Below, in pieces: positions 49,227-58,421 of a stretch of DNA of 64,000 bases; positions within the stretch are counted from its first letter, which is position 1; every line of letters starts with the position of its first letter. The stretch is from contig CAZJVP010000090.1 in the NCBI GenBank assembly GCA_964549615.1, forward strand, positions 17,418 through 81,417. The letters run 5' to 3'. The translations under genes and the position numbers were made by a program. The DNA is from CAYVLA01 sp964549615 [NCBI: uncultured Thermococci archaeon] (GTDB lineage: Archaea; CAYQAE01; CAYVLA01). The notes below the pieces were generated by a model. That model searched no databases and was not told the origin of the DNA. It saw nothing but the letters and a program-made list of their open reading frames with translations.

Positions 49227-51653
49227 CTACAAAGTCCAACATAGCTCCCAGCGGGTTCGGGGGCCCTTGGACACAACGGGGATCGCGAGCGATCCGTTGG
49301 CCCCAGGAAGCGGGTGAACTAGCTGCTCGTCCACCTTGGCCGTGGCGCGCGCGTTCGGGGGCCCAACTACCACGATGTAGCCCTGCTGGCCAGCTGGCCT
49401 GTTCAACTCCCCCGTGAGGGTCCCAGAGGAATCCCAGACCACGTTGCTCAGCTCGACGCCCCCGCTTTGATGGAACGTGGTCCCTACCACCCAGGGATGC
49501 ACTCTGGCCTTCCGCATGATCAAGAGCTTGACGGCCGGGCCGAAGTAGCTGATCTTCAAAGTACCCTTGGCCGCTGCGACTACGAGGGACTGCGCATCGC
49601 CAGGATGGACATAGCCGTTGACGCCCTCCTTCCTCGAGCAGACATCGCCCAGGAACTGTCCGGACCAGAACTCGTAGGCCCAGTACCTTCCACGCGCTTC
49701 AAGCCCGACGCGCCGCAAAGGCAGGTGGAAGGTGGTGATGCTGGGTCTGCCCTCGGAGTCCAGAGGCGCATCGTAGCTGAAGAGGGCGATCAGGTGCCAC
49801 TCATCCCAGCTTGACGAAACGGGCAGATGCCAGATCCTAGATCCGATCTGAACCGGTGACTCCACGCTCGTGGCCGGCTGTCCTCGGCACGAGGCCTCGT
49901 ACTCCAGGTGCGAAACGCGGACGGGCTCGAAGAGATCCACCGGACGCGCCGCGATGCCGAGGGGCGGAAGGGCGGCCAACAGTATTTGCCAGCGGTCCTC
50001 TGGCAGAAGGGTAAGGTCGTCCCCGATGTCCACCTGGCCGCCGCTCATGAAGGTCGCGGTCGCCCTCAGGCGGGCCTCCTCGATCGTGCCTGGCGGGCCG
50101 ACGCATAGGCAAGAGGGCTGTATGATTCCCCACCTGCGATGCTTGAAGAGGTGCCCTGCCAAGTTAAGGCCGTAGTTCTGCCGGTGATGCTGCCAGCCGA
50201 CGTACCCCGTGTTGCCCGTGTCGTTACAGGCGTAAAGAAGAGGGAAGCTTCCTGTGCCAGGTAGCTCCGGCCCGGAACAGTTGAGCAGGAGTGCCTCGGG
50301 GTCAACCGCCTGCATCTCCTCCCTCATTATGCGCATCCCAACTCGCGATGCCTCGCTTCCCCCTCCCGCCACAATGCTTGAGTCCCATCTATCGCGGAGG
50401 GCTCCATCGCTGGCCACCCCGAGGAAGTCAGCCTTGAGATACCGAACTCCCCTGTTTGCCAAGCCGCGGATCTTCTCCCTCAACCACCTCTGCGCATCCG
50501 GGTTTGTCAGGTCCAAGGCAAAGATCCTTCCATGGGGTTCCCAGAACCACTCACCCCTGGAGAGGGGCTTCTCCCCCTTCCCGCCGAGCAGCCAGTCAGG
50601 GTGTTCCCGGAAGATGGGATCAAACTCACTGATGCTGAAGGGCGCGGTCCAAACACCAAGCTTGAGGCCAAGCTCACGCAGGCGATCCGCCAGCCAAGCG
50701 AGGCCGTGAGGGAATTGGTCGTTCTCCTCAAACGCGCAGGGGAGATGGCCTCTCTGCCACCCGAGGTCCAGCTGCATTATGCTTAGGCCGAGCGGTTTGA
50801 GCCTTTCTGCCGCGATCTTTGCGTTCGCGAGGACACGCTGCTCGCTCACACCGAGGCGATGAGGATACCAGCTGCACCAGGAAACGGGGATGTCTGAGAT
50901 CGGCCTGACTTTGTGGCGACGTCCAACGACATCCGCATAACGCTCGAGCAGTCTCCAGGGATCCCGCCCCGCCAGCAGCACGACCTCCTCAAGGGTTATC
51001 CTCTCCCTCGGCTGTACGAGCAGGTCGCCGCCGTCAAAACCTATCGACCACGAATGCGGCTGGTATCCCAGCCGCTCTTCGGTGACGATCTGCCCCCTCC
51101 ATCTTTCCTCGGTCAGAAAGCCGACGCACAAGGCCGTCCCCGAATCAAGGTCAAAGCTCAGCCAGCAGGTGTCGGATGAGTGACGGGAAGGCCTAGCATC
51201 CTTGCCGCCCGCCGTCGCGGAGCCCAACCACCTGACCCTGGCCCAGTAGTTCCCCTGTTCATAGATGCGCGTCGAACGCGGACTCCGCGAGAGCCTGACC
51301 CGCATCTTGTCCCCGAGAACCGGGCCCAGGATCTGAACGTGATTCAGACGAAGACCTCGCCCCGACAGGTTTGTGAGTTCGCTACGCAGCAAGAAACCAG
51401 CATTCTCGACAGCCGAGAACTCCTGCACGAGGCGTACCCTTGCGGGCGCGAACTCGGTTTGCACTGCAATGCCCAGGCATGCGTCATCACGTTCCGTGAT
51501 ACGGTCGGTGACAGCAAGCCTGCGGCCGTCCACAATCAGACCTGGAGCCAGCGGCCCGACCCTGAGGCTCGCGCTCAGAGGTGAACTGATTACGATGCCG
51601 CTACGCTTGGACCGGCAGGTCAACCTGAGCCCTCCATGCGCGACGTCTAACAC
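49227..51653 (-). CDS. GH36-type alpha-galactosidase-like enzyme
   Basis: This protein has 808 residues from GTG 51653. The N-terminal beta-supersandwich is followed by a barrel with SWCSWYPHRLGVSE, IMQLDLGWQRGH, VRYLKADFLG (nucleophile Asp) and YACNDTGNTG (acid/base Asp), the clan GH-D pattern of family 36. A C-terminal beta-sandwich completes it. There is no signal peptide; alpha-galactosides such as raffinose-type or glycoconjugate sugars would be hydrolysed inside the cell. It converges with the mscL gene. No sugar transporter is directly linked. Confidence 0.87.
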   Translation of the reverse strand: MLDVAHGGLRLTCRSKRSGIVISSPLSASLRVGPLAPGLIVDGRRLAVTDRITERDDACLGIAVQTEFAPARVRLVQEFSAVENAGFLLRSELTNLSGRGLRLNHVQILGPVLGDKMRVRLSRSPRSTRIYEQGNYWARVRWLGSATAGGKDARPSRHSSDTCWLSFDLDSGTALCVGFLTEERWRGQIVTEERLGYQPHSWSIGFDGGDLLVQPRERITLEEVVLLAGRDPWRLLERYADVVGRRHKVRPISDIPVSWCSWYPHRLGVSEQRVLANAKIAAERLKPLGLSIMQLDLGWQRGHLPCAFEENDQFPHGLAWLADRLRELGLKLGVWTAPFSISEFDPIFREHPDWLLGGKGEKPLSRGEWFWEPHGRIFALDLTNPDAQRWLREKIRGLANRGVRYLKADFLGVASDGALRDRWDSSIVAGGGSEASRVGMRIMREEMQAVDPEALLLNCSGPELPGTGSFPLLYACNDTGNTGYVGWQHHRQNYGLNLAGHLFKHRRWGIIQPSCLCVGPPGTIEEARLRATATFMSGGQVDIGDDLTLLPEDRWQILLAALPPLGIAARPVDLFEPVRVSHLEYEASCRGQPATSVESPVQIGSRIWHLPVSSSWDEWHLIALFSYDAPLDSEGRPSITTFHLPLRRVGLEARGRYWAYEFWSGQFLGDVCSRKEGVNGYVHPGDAQSLVVAAAKGTLKISYFGPAVKLLIMRKARVHPWVVGTTFHQSGGVELSNVVWDSSGTLTGELNRPAGQQGYIVVVGPPNARATAKVDEQLVHPLPGANGSLAIPVVSKGPRTRWELCWTL

Positions 51654-51919
51654 CTATCTCACCACACCTGATGCGGAACCGACGACTGATCCGACCTGAC
51701 GGGCTTCGCGTCGACGCAGACCTTGAAGGATTTATCGGGGACGTCCGGGAACATCCCGAGCCCTGGATGCATCGCAAGATGGAGCAAGAAAGCCTTTTCT
51801 GCGGCCGCGAAGGAAGCATCGAGCTTGGAAGCCAGGAAGTCGGCCGCATCGGCCCAGCTTCCTAGAGCATCTCCTTCAGAATAGAAGATGGTGAGAACCG
51901 TCAAGGATGCTGGTTCAGG

Positions 51920-53158
51920 ATGATCTCCGTACTGGTCCTCTTGGTCGTGTTCGCGCTGATTGCAGCAAGGCGAGTAGGCAGCGTCAGGCTTCAGATATGG
52001 CAGGTTATGCTGTTGGGCGCCGTGGCGGTTCTGGCGACAGGCCAGATCTCTCCTGAGGCTGCCGTGCGGGCCATAAACCTGGATGTGATGTTCTTCCTCT
52101 TCGGGATGTTCGTAGTCGGGGAAGCGCTCGAAGAGAGCGGATACCTCTCCCATCTTTCCCACAGGATGTTCAGGAAAGCGAAATCCTTCGACGCCCTGAT
52201 CCTCATAATCCTGTTCGGCATGGGGATCCCTTCCGCGTTCCTGATGAACGATACGTTGGCAATAATCGGAACGCCGGTGGTCCTCTCGCTCGCAATCAGG
52301 AATCGCATGCGGCCCCAGGTCCTGCTTCTTGCCCTTGCCTTCTCGGTGACGACAGGCAGCGCGATGAGCCCCATAGGCAACCCGCAGAACCTCCTGATCG
52401 CCATCGGGGCAAGGGTCGCCAATCCCTTCGTGACCTTCTTCAGATTCCTGGCCATGCCAACGATGGTCAACCTTCTTGTGGCCTACCTCATGCTGCGGCT
52501 CTTCTACGGCAAGCACCTTCGGGGCAAGCCGGTTGAAAGCTTCCCTGAGCCGATGAGGGATCCCGGGCTCGCCAAGCTTTCCCAAGTCTCCCTGATCTTG
52601 CTTGTGGTCCTGACAGGAGCCAAGATCGCGACGGCACTCCTGAACGTTGATATCGACTACAGGCTGACCTACATAGCGATTGCCTCGGCGGCCCCTATCA
52701 TCCTGCTGAGCCCTTCCAGACTGAGGCTGGTGAGGAACATCGACTGGCACACGCTGATCTTCTTCGCCTCGATGTTCGTCCTGATGGAGAGCGTGTGGGA
52801 CTCTGGCTTCTTCCAAAACCTCATCGGCGCGCTGAACGTAGACCTCAGCTCGGTGGGCATGATCCTAATCGTCAGCGTCCTGCTGAGCCAGTTCATCTCG
52901 AACGTGCCGCTCGTCGCGCTGTATCTGCCATTGCTCATCGAGTCCGGAGTCTCAACGAAGGCGACCATGGCCTTGGCTGCTGGGAGCACCATCGCGGGCA
53001 ATCTCGCGATCCTGGGCGCCGCCAGCAACGTGATCATAATACAGAACGCGGAGAAGAGATCCGGCGAGACCGTGTCGTTTTTCGAGTTTGTGAGGATCGG
53101 ACTGCCCCTAACTGCGGTCAACGTCCTCGTCTACTGGATGTTCTTTGCGGCCAGCTGA
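51920..53158 (+). CDS. ArsB/NhaD-type (SLC13-like) ion transporter
   Basis: This protein has 412 residues with about eleven membrane helices. FGMFVVGEALEESGYL, NDTLAIIGTPVVLSLA and TTGSAMSPIGNPQNLLIA are conserved blocks of the ion transporter superfamily (CitMHS/ArsB/NhaD). It probably moves anions or sodium ions across the cytoplasmic membrane; arsenite export is possible, but no arsenic genes are near. The downstream DUF1080 gene has its own TATA box. Confidence 0.85.
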   Translation: MISVLVLLVVFALIAARRVGSVRLQIWQVMLLGAVAVLATGQISPEAAVRAINLDVMFFLFGMFVVGEALEESGYLSHLSHRMFRKAKSFDALILIILFGMGIPSAFLMNDTLAIIGTPVVLSLAIRNRMRPQVLLLALAFSVTTGSAMSPIGNPQNLLIAIGARVANPFVTFFRFLAMPTMVNLLVAYLMLRLFYGKHLRGKPVESFPEPMRDPGLAKLSQVSLILLVVLTGAKIATALLNVDIDYRLTYIAIASAAPIILLSPSRLRLVRNIDWHTLIFFASMFVLMESVWDSGFFQNLIGALNVDLSSVGMILIVSVLLSQFISNVPLVALYLPLLIESGVSTKATMALAAGSTIAGNLAILGAASNVIIIQNAEKRSGETVSFFEFVRIGLPLTAVNVLVYWMFFAAS

Positions 53159-53277
53159 TCGGCTCCAGCACCCCGCAGAGACCGGGTGAGACCCCAACAT
53201 CCTTCCGAGAGTGCGAAGCTGGGATTCGAGGGTCTGAGGCGAAGCACGTTGCGATCCAGATGTGCCCGTCCGTCAAC

Positions 53278-53290
53278 GCATTTTTATGGC
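53278..53290 (+). promoter_or_regulatory. TATA box for the DUF1080 gene
   Basis: GCATTTTTATGGC lies about 35 bases before ATG 53320, with GGAGGCAAG directly before the start. Confidence 0.55.
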
Positions 53291-53319
53291 ACGGTTTGAC
53301 CGACAAGCTCGGAGGCAAG

Positions 53320-53964
53320 ATGATGGTTCACATCCAACCACCCCTCACTGTGCCCAAGGACGCCATCGTCCTGTTCAATGGCAAGGACCTTCGAAACTGG
53401 CGCACTCGAAAGGGCGAACCGGCTGGCTGGGAGGTCTCGAAGGGGGTAATGACGGTCGTGAAAGGGACGGGCGACATCGCCACCGACATGAAGTTCACCG
53501 ACTTCTTCCTCCACCTAGAGTGGATGGAGCCCGACATGCCGGAGGCGAAGGGGCAGGCCAAGGGGAACAGCGGCGTGTACCTTCAGGGACGCTACGAGAT
53601 CCAGGTCCTGGACTCCTACGGCATCGAGATCCCTGGAAAGGGGGATTGCGGCGCGATATATGACCAGTTTGCGCCGCTTGTCAACGCATGCAAGCCGCCG
53701 CTTCAGTGGCAAACCTATGATGTGGCGTTCCGTGCACCACGGTTTGACGATTCGGGAAAAGTCCTGAGCCAGGCGCGGGTGACGGTCTTCCAGAACGGCA
53801 TACTGATACACAACAACGTCGAGGTGCTCGGCCCCACGGGCGGCGCCATGGACACCAACATCGCCGAGCCGGGACCGCTCCTGCTCCAGGACCACGGGAA
53901 CCCGGTTAAGTATCGCAACATCTGGATCGTACCGCTTCCCTTGAAGGGATCAGACAAGTACTGA
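53320..53964 (+). CDS. DUF1080 (3-keto-disaccharide hydrolase-like) protein
   Basis: This protein has 214 residues from ATG 53320, preceded by GGAGG. IVLFNGKDLRNWRTRKGEPAGWEVSKGVMTV is the diagnostic N-terminal block of DUF1080 (PF06439), a concanavalin-like fold. NSGVYLQGRYEIQVLDSYG and GAIYDQFAPLVNACKPPLQWQTYDV follow. Some members hydrolyse 3-keto-glucosides or bind glycans. Most homologues I know of are bacterial and exported; this one has no signal peptide. It fits the carbohydrate-degrading theme of the region. Confidence 0.87.
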   Translation: MMVHIQPPLTVPKDAIVLFNGKDLRNWRTRKGEPAGWEVSKGVMTVVKGTGDIATDMKFTDFFLHLEWMEPDMPEAKGQAKGNSGVYLQGRYEIQVLDSYGIEIPGKGDCGAIYDQFAPLVNACKPPLQWQTYDVAFRAPRFDDSGKVLSQARVTVFQNGILIHNNVEVLGPTGGAMDTNIAEPGPLLLQDHGNPVKYRNIWIVPLPLKGSDKY

Positions 53965-54170
53965 ATCACCTGCCGTCTGGTCCACATCAACCGGCTCCGA
54001 TCCGGCGCCGGGCCTTGCAATCCCCCGTACGCCGGCCCAGTCAGCGTGGATCGGCGCGGGAAGAAGACCGCCTCTCCATCCTCTCATCCAGCCGAGTGCC
54101 ATCGAGAAGCTCCTCCGCGTTCCCCCGTGTGAGATAACCGTTTTATCGCCAAACTGACCATTTGCCTGCC

Positions 54171-54917
54171 GTGGAGTCCCCTCGGCGAATGGCGCTTGAC
54201 AAGCAGCTGAGGAGGCAATCGCTGTGGCTCCGGGATTCCTACATCTGGCTGCTCAGCGCGAAGGTCGCCCAAGGGAGAAGCGGGATGTCCGCACTCGACG
54301 TCGGGTGCGGCCCGGGCTTCGTCATGGAGATTCTGGGAAAGTTGTTCGCCGTCACCGGAGTCGATACGGATGAAGATATGGTCAGGGCATGCAGGGCGAA
54401 GGACCTGAGCGTTCAGAAGGCCTCCGCGTACCGGCTGCCGTACCGGGATTGTTCCTTCGACATCGTCTACTGCTCATTCCTGCTGCTATGGCTCAAGGAG
54501 CCTTCGAAGGCACTGGAGGAGATGTCACGGGTTTCGAAGGCGCACGTGCTGTGCCTAGGGGAGCCCGATCTTGGGGCGCGCATCGATCATCCCGAAAGCC
54601 TCGCAGGGCTGGGTCCCCTGCTTGTGGAAGGGATGAGGAAGCAAGGCGCAGATCCGTTCATGGGCAGGAAGCTCAGGCAGCTCTTCAAGCGATGCGGCCT
54701 CATGGTCGAGGTGGGCGTCCACCCGGGAGTGTGGGACATAACCAAGCTGAGGCAGGAGTACGAGGACGAGTGGAGATACATCGAGTCCACCGCAACGACT
54801 GCATCGGATGACCAGATGCGCAGGCTTCGCGAGGCATGGCGGGAGGCCCTCTCCGCGAGGACGCTGTTCCAATACAACCCCATCTTCTATGCGCTCGGGC
54901 GCAAGCGCTGGGCCTAG
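54171..54917 (+). CDS. Class I SAM-dependent methyltransferase
   Basis: About 248 residues. GTG 54171 is chosen because TATA-like CGTTTTATC (about 54140-54148) lies 26 bases upstream; TTG nine bases earlier is possible. SALDVGCGPGFVMEILGK is motif I, GVDTDEDMV the acidic end of strand 2 and SFDIVYCSFLLLWL motif IV/post. The substrate is unknown. It converges with the radical SAM/SPASM gene with two bases between stops, so it need not be part of that system. Confidence 0.85.
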   Translation: MESPRRMALDKQLRRQSLWLRDSYIWLLSAKVAQGRSGMSALDVGCGPGFVMEILGKLFAVTGVDTDEDMVRACRAKDLSVQKASAYRLPYRDCSFDIVYCSFLLLWLKEPSKALEEMSRVSKAHVLCLGEPDLGARIDHPESLAGLGPLLVEGMRKQGADPFMGRKLRQLFKRCGLMVEVGVHPGVWDITKLRQEYEDEWRYIESTATTASDDQMRRLREAWREALSARTLFQYNPIFYALGRKRWA

Positions 54918-54919
54918 CC

Positions 54920-56272
54920 CTACATGTTTGAGTGCCTGTCCAGACAAAGATAGTCCTCGCGCTCATGCGCGAGTGGGCACCCGCCACCGCACACGTCGGC
55001 CAGGTTGCACGTCCTGCATTTCTCCGGCAGGTACCCGCGGCTGCGAAGCCGTCTGCACAGCTCGTGGTTCCATATCCTGTCCCACGGATCGGTGAGAATA
55101 TTGCCCAGGGATTGATAGTAACTTTGGCAGGGCAGCACGGTGCCGTCCGGCTCCACGGCCATGTTGAGCGAACAGGCAGTGCACTGCTTGATGCCGAGGC
55201 CGAGGTTGATCGGGTTGAAGTTGCAGTATGGCGTCGGGGTGTACCACGTCAGCTTGACGCCGGCCTCCTCGGTCATCGCCATGATGTTGACCAACAGCGA
55301 CTCGAGCTCCTCATAGGCGATGCTCCTAGCACCCTTGCCCTTGCCTGATCGGATGAGGCCGTTGAAAGCGATGTTCTTCACGCCCAACCCGATCAGGAAT
55401 CGGCACGTCTCCTCCAGATCCTCGTAGTTCTCCCTCAGTATTGTCGTGTTCGTGGCAAAGTAGAAGTCCTCCTTGACGGCGGCCTTGATGCCCTCGACGG
55501 TCTGCTTCCAAGCACCCGCGGATCCGCAGAGGGCGTCGTGGACGCTCTGCCTGTAGGAGAGGAGGGTGACTTGAGCATGGTCGAGTCCGGCCGCGATTAG
55601 ATCACGGAGGTATCCCTCCTTTGCAAGCTTCCTCCCGTTGCTTATCAGGCCCGTCACCTGACCGTGCTCCTCTGACCTCGCGATCAGCTGCCGGAGGTGG
55701 GGCGAAAGGGTGGGCTCACCGCCGGTAAAGACGATGTGGGGGACCCCGATCTCCCAGGTTCTGTCGATGACCTTCAGCCAACCGGCCAGGTCAAGCTCCT
55801 TGACCGCCCGGTTCTCGTTGTAACAATGTGCGCAGCTGTTTTCGCACCGGTACGTCAGGGCAAGATCCATCCTGTAAGGCGAGGGAAGGTCATCGGCACC
55901 GATCGTCGGCGTTTCCGCAGGAGTCTGCTTGATCACGTCCGCCTGCCCGCGGAGGAATCCCAGAAGCTGGCTCCTCAGGTCGTTGTAGTGTCGCCTGGCG
56001 GTTGCCTCGTCGAGCTTCCTGTACCGGGAGAGCATGTACTTGGCCATCCTTGCCTCGTCCCATCCCTCCAGCAGGCCGCGCACATAGTCCAGCGCGGTGC
56101 CGTTTAGGAAGAGGAGCTTTGAGGCATCGATCATCAGGACCCCCTTCCTTCGGCTGTCGACCCTGAGGTGGAAGCGGTGGCGCGCAAGCTCGCCCTTGCC
56201 ATCGAACTTATAGGTGCCCGCCCTGAGCTCCTTCTCCGTCCGCAGGCCAAACGCCGCTTTGAGGCGCGTCAT
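54920..56272 (-). CDS. Radical SAM/SPASM peptide-modifying enzyme
   Basis: This protein has 450 residues. Its ATG 56272 overlaps the stop of the DUF2207 gene (ATGA), so translation is coupled. Residues about 25-110 look like a PqqD-type precursor-recognition winged helix (RKGVLMIDASKLLFLNGTALDYVRGLLEG). The radical SAM motif is C143-x3-C147-x2-C150 (YRCENSCAHCYNE), with FTGGEPTLSP. The SPASM region near the C-terminus holds CTAC, VLPC, CRTC and CGGGC, enough for auxiliary Fe-S clusters. Enzymes of this type make thioether or other crosslinks in Cys-containing peptides. The adjacent DUF2207 protein ends in six Cys-Ala repeats, making that tail the prime candidate substrate; this is inference. 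Archaeal families annotated as peptide-modifying radical SAM enzymes (Mhun_1560 and AF0577 types) may be related. Confidence 0.88.
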   Translation of the reverse strand: MTRLKAAFGLRTEKELRAGTYKFDGKGELARHRFHLRVDSRRKGVLMIDASKLLFLNGTALDYVRGLLEGWDEARMAKYMLSRYRKLDEATARRHYNDLRSQLLGFLRGQADVIKQTPAETPTIGADDLPSPYRMDLALTYRCENSCAHCYNENRAVKELDLAGWLKVIDRTWEIGVPHIVFTGGEPTLSPHLRQLIARSEEHGQVTGLISNGRKLAKEGYLRDLIAAGLDHAQVTLLSYRQSVHDALCGSAGAWKQTVEGIKAAVKEDFYFATNTTILRENYEDLEETCRFLIGLGVKNIAFNGLIRSGKGKGARSIAYEELESLLVNIMAMTEEAGVKLTWYTPTPYCNFNPINLGLGIKQCTACSLNMAVEPDGTVLPCQSYYQSLGNILTDPWDRIWNHELCRRLRSRGYLPEKCRTCNLADVCGGGCPLAHEREDYLCLDRHSNM

Positions 56273-57912
56273 CTGCCGCCCCCCGCACATGCGCACGCAC
56301 AGGCGCAGGCGCACGCGCAACCCCCTCCGAAGCCACCGCCGATGCCGCCTCCCCAGTACCCGGCCCGGGATCCTGCGCCCGCGGCCGGCCGCGCCGAAAG
56401 GGGGTTGGTGACCCTTGCGACATCCGTCGCAAGAGACCTCATGTTCGAGACCATGTTCCTGCTGCTGGTTCTGAGCCTGGAGACGTATCCTCTGGCCAGG
56501 GACCGGGCGTCGCCGGGCTCGGCTCGACCTCCTGGCCGAGAGGCGGGTTGCCAGACGTATGCGAACCCGCGCATCCGCCCGGGATACCTCCTGTCGAGCA
56601 TCATCCAATCGTTGTTCGTCTCAAGCTCCCGTGCGAAATCCTCGGGGGTATTCGCGGCCTTGACCTGCTTCCACGCCTTCTCGCAGATCGAGCGGTAGTA
56701 TTCCCTTGTATCCTCATACGAGAACCCCCTGAGCTTCTTCTTCACGCTCTCTATCAGTCTCACCAGCCCGGCCTTAAGTGCGGGGGAGGCCAACCTTCCG
56801 TCCGGCCCGATTGCCTTCAGGTAGTCGGTCTCATACTCATAGTCCCCAGCCTCGGCAAGCTTCTTGAGCCGCATTGGCCTTTCGTCGGAGATTATCTGGA
56901 TCTTGCCCTTCCTTACCAATCCGTAGAGGATCATGGTTGCGACGACTGCAAGCGGCCTTTCCAGAACGATGGCCGCCTCAACGGCGGTGAGATCCCGTCT
57001 GGGACCGGCGCCCTGCTGTGAGACCTCGGGCTCGAAATAGTCCATCATGGCTTTCCGCCCGCTGTGGATGGCCAGGGCGAAGAACGTGGTCACCAGGCCC
57101 GCGATGAGGATGACCGGAAGCAACAGAACGAGGAGCTCTCCGGCCGAGTGGAGGAACTCAACCAGCTTTTCGAGGAGGCCGTACTTGTAGTACCTATCCA
57201 CGAAGGCCTTGGGGAAAGCGACGCCCACATCGTAGACCCCCTGCGCCTGTTGGCGGGGGTCGACGTTTGAGCGGGTCCAAGACGCAACTATCCGCCCGGT
57301 CGCCGGGTCATATTCCACCGAATCCCACGGGTGGTCCTCTAGGTACACGGCCCCGTTGCCGTCGAAGCCCTCGGGGAACAAGACCCTGACCTTCAATTCC
57401 CCCGTGTTTCCTCTCTGGTAGTCCGGATCGAAATTGGTTGGCCTGAACCTGATCCCCGCCGTGCCCTTGACCAACTTGTTATCGTAGACCATGTGCGGGT
57501 TGTTTATCTGCAACCGGACCGTGAAGGGGGTTCCAGCAGAGATGGCTGCTTGGATGGCCGGCGTGAACTCAACCGCAACGCCGACGCCCACGTACGGCGA
57601 CTTGCGGATCTCTCGCGGCTGATACTGATTGCTGCCGATCGTTATGCTCGCCCTAGCTGACCCTATGTCGTAGTGGCGGTTGGGCAGCCCTATGTCAACG
57701 CCAGTGAGGGCGCCGAAGTTTGCCAGTTCGATCGTATAGTCGATGTCCACGCTGCCGTCCTTGAGGATCCAGACATCGACATGTTCCCTCCTGACCTCGA
57801 AATCCAAGCCGTCGTAGCCTGAAACGAGGGGCACCCCAATGCTCGTCACAAGCAGCAGCGCGAGAGTCAGCGGTCCTAGGTCCGGGCAATGCCGCAAACG
57901 TACCTTCGCCAT
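56269..57912 (-). CDS. DUF2207-like membrane protein with Cys-Ala repeat tail
   Basis: This protein has 547 residues. A signal peptide (about 12-32) leads to an extracellular beta domain (DFEVRREHVDVWILKDGSVDIDYTIEL, typical of DUF2207). One membrane helix spans about 259-282. A cytosolic part contains RDLTAVEAAIVLERPLAVVATMILYGLVRKGKI, a winged-helix-like segment, then a disordered region. The end is Gly-rich and closes with six Cys-Ala pairs (Cys at 532, 534, 536, 538, 540 and 542) and GGGR. Common DUF2207 proteins end in a Gly-rich tail without Cys. The tail is on the same side as the radical SAM enzyme, whose start overlaps this stop by four bases. A zinc-ribbon membrane protein lies ten bases upstream. 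A role as modified or metal-binding tail is inferred. Confidence 0.88.
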   Translation of the reverse strand: MAKVRLRHCPDLGPLTLALLLVTSIGVPLVSGYDGLDFEVRREHVDVWILKDGSVDIDYTIELANFGALTGVDIGLPNRHYDIGSARASITIGSNQYQPREIRKSPYVGVGVAVEFTPAIQAAISAGTPFTVRLQINNPHMVYDNKLVKGTAGIRFRPTNFDPDYQRGNTGELKVRVLFPEGFDGNGAVYLEDHPWDSVEYDPATGRIVASWTRSNVDPRQQAQGVYDVGVAFPKAFVDRYYKYGLLEKLVEFLHSAGELLVLLLPVILIAGLVTTFFALAIHSGRKAMMDYFEPEVSQQGAGPRRDLTAVEAAIVLERPLAVVATMILYGLVRKGKIQIISDERPMRLKKLAEAGDYEYETDYLKAIGPDGRLASPALKAGLVRLIESVKKKLRGFSYEDTREYYRSICEKAWKQVKAANTPEDFARELETNNDWMMLDRRYPGRMRGFAYVWQPASRPGGRAEPGDARSLARGYVSRLRTSSRNMVSNMRSLATDVARVTNPLSARPAAGAGSRAGYWGGGIGGGFGGGCACACACACACAGGGR

Positions 57913-57922
57913 ACCCTCCGCC

Positions 57923-58285
57923 TCACCACTTGGGTTCTTCCTCCAAGGCGTAGGCCGAGCCGCAGTACGGGCACTTCACCATGATCCCTCCCTTTACCAC
58001 GGTCAAGTCCTTCTCCTGCAGGACTGCCCCGCAGGACTTGCAGGCCAGCTTGCGCTCTCTGAACTCACCCGACCCGCCCATGGTCACATGGAACTCTTGC
58101 CTGATCGGTCTCTTCGCCTCCACCCTTGTGCTCGCGTAGATGTACCCCAGCAGGGCGAAGGCGATCAGGATCATCACGGTCCCTGTCAGGATGTTCTCCG
58201 CCTGACCCGCGACCAAGAATATCGAGCCCAACATCACCAAGCAGAGTGCAACGAAGATGACGACCAGCTTGAGCGCATCATGCAC
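57923..58285 (-). CDS. Two-helix membrane protein with C-terminal zinc ribbon
   Basis: This protein has 120 residues. Two membrane helices (about 5-26 and 33-50) precede LACKSCGAVLQEKDLTVVKGGIMVKCPYCGSAYALEEE, a four-Cys zinc ribbon predicted in the cytosol. It is the first gene of the three-gene unit with the DUF2207 Cys-Ala protein and the radical SAM enzyme. TATA-like CCTTTTTAGG (reverse, about 58318-58327) lies some 35 bases upstream. It may help assemble the complex or bind the tail; no family function is known. Confidence 0.8.
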   Translation of the reverse strand: MHDALKLVVIFVALCLVMLGSIFLVAGQAENILTGTVMILIAFALLGYIYASTRVEAKRPIRQEFHVTMGGSGEFRERKLACKSCGAVLQEKDLTVVKGGIMVKCPYCGSAYALEEEPKW

Positions 58286-58421
58286 GAAACTGACTCCCCT
58301 GACTGTCGGGGGGCTTAGGCCTAAAAAGGTGACCTTGCCACCGATTTTTCAGAGAGGCCTGTCGCGAGAGGCTGGCATGGTCTCGGCCCATCCGGCATGG
58401 CGTCGATGCTGAGGATTGGCT

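Noticed and set aside
52795-53319. N-terminal extension of the DUF1080 protein
   Set aside because: It is a frame shadow of the ion transporter; the ribosome site and TATA box support ATG 53320.
56273-56608. N-terminal extension of the radical SAM/SPASM frame
   Set aside because: It is Arg-rich antisense-like sequence lying over the DUF2207 coding region in another frame; the coupled ATG 56272 is the better start.
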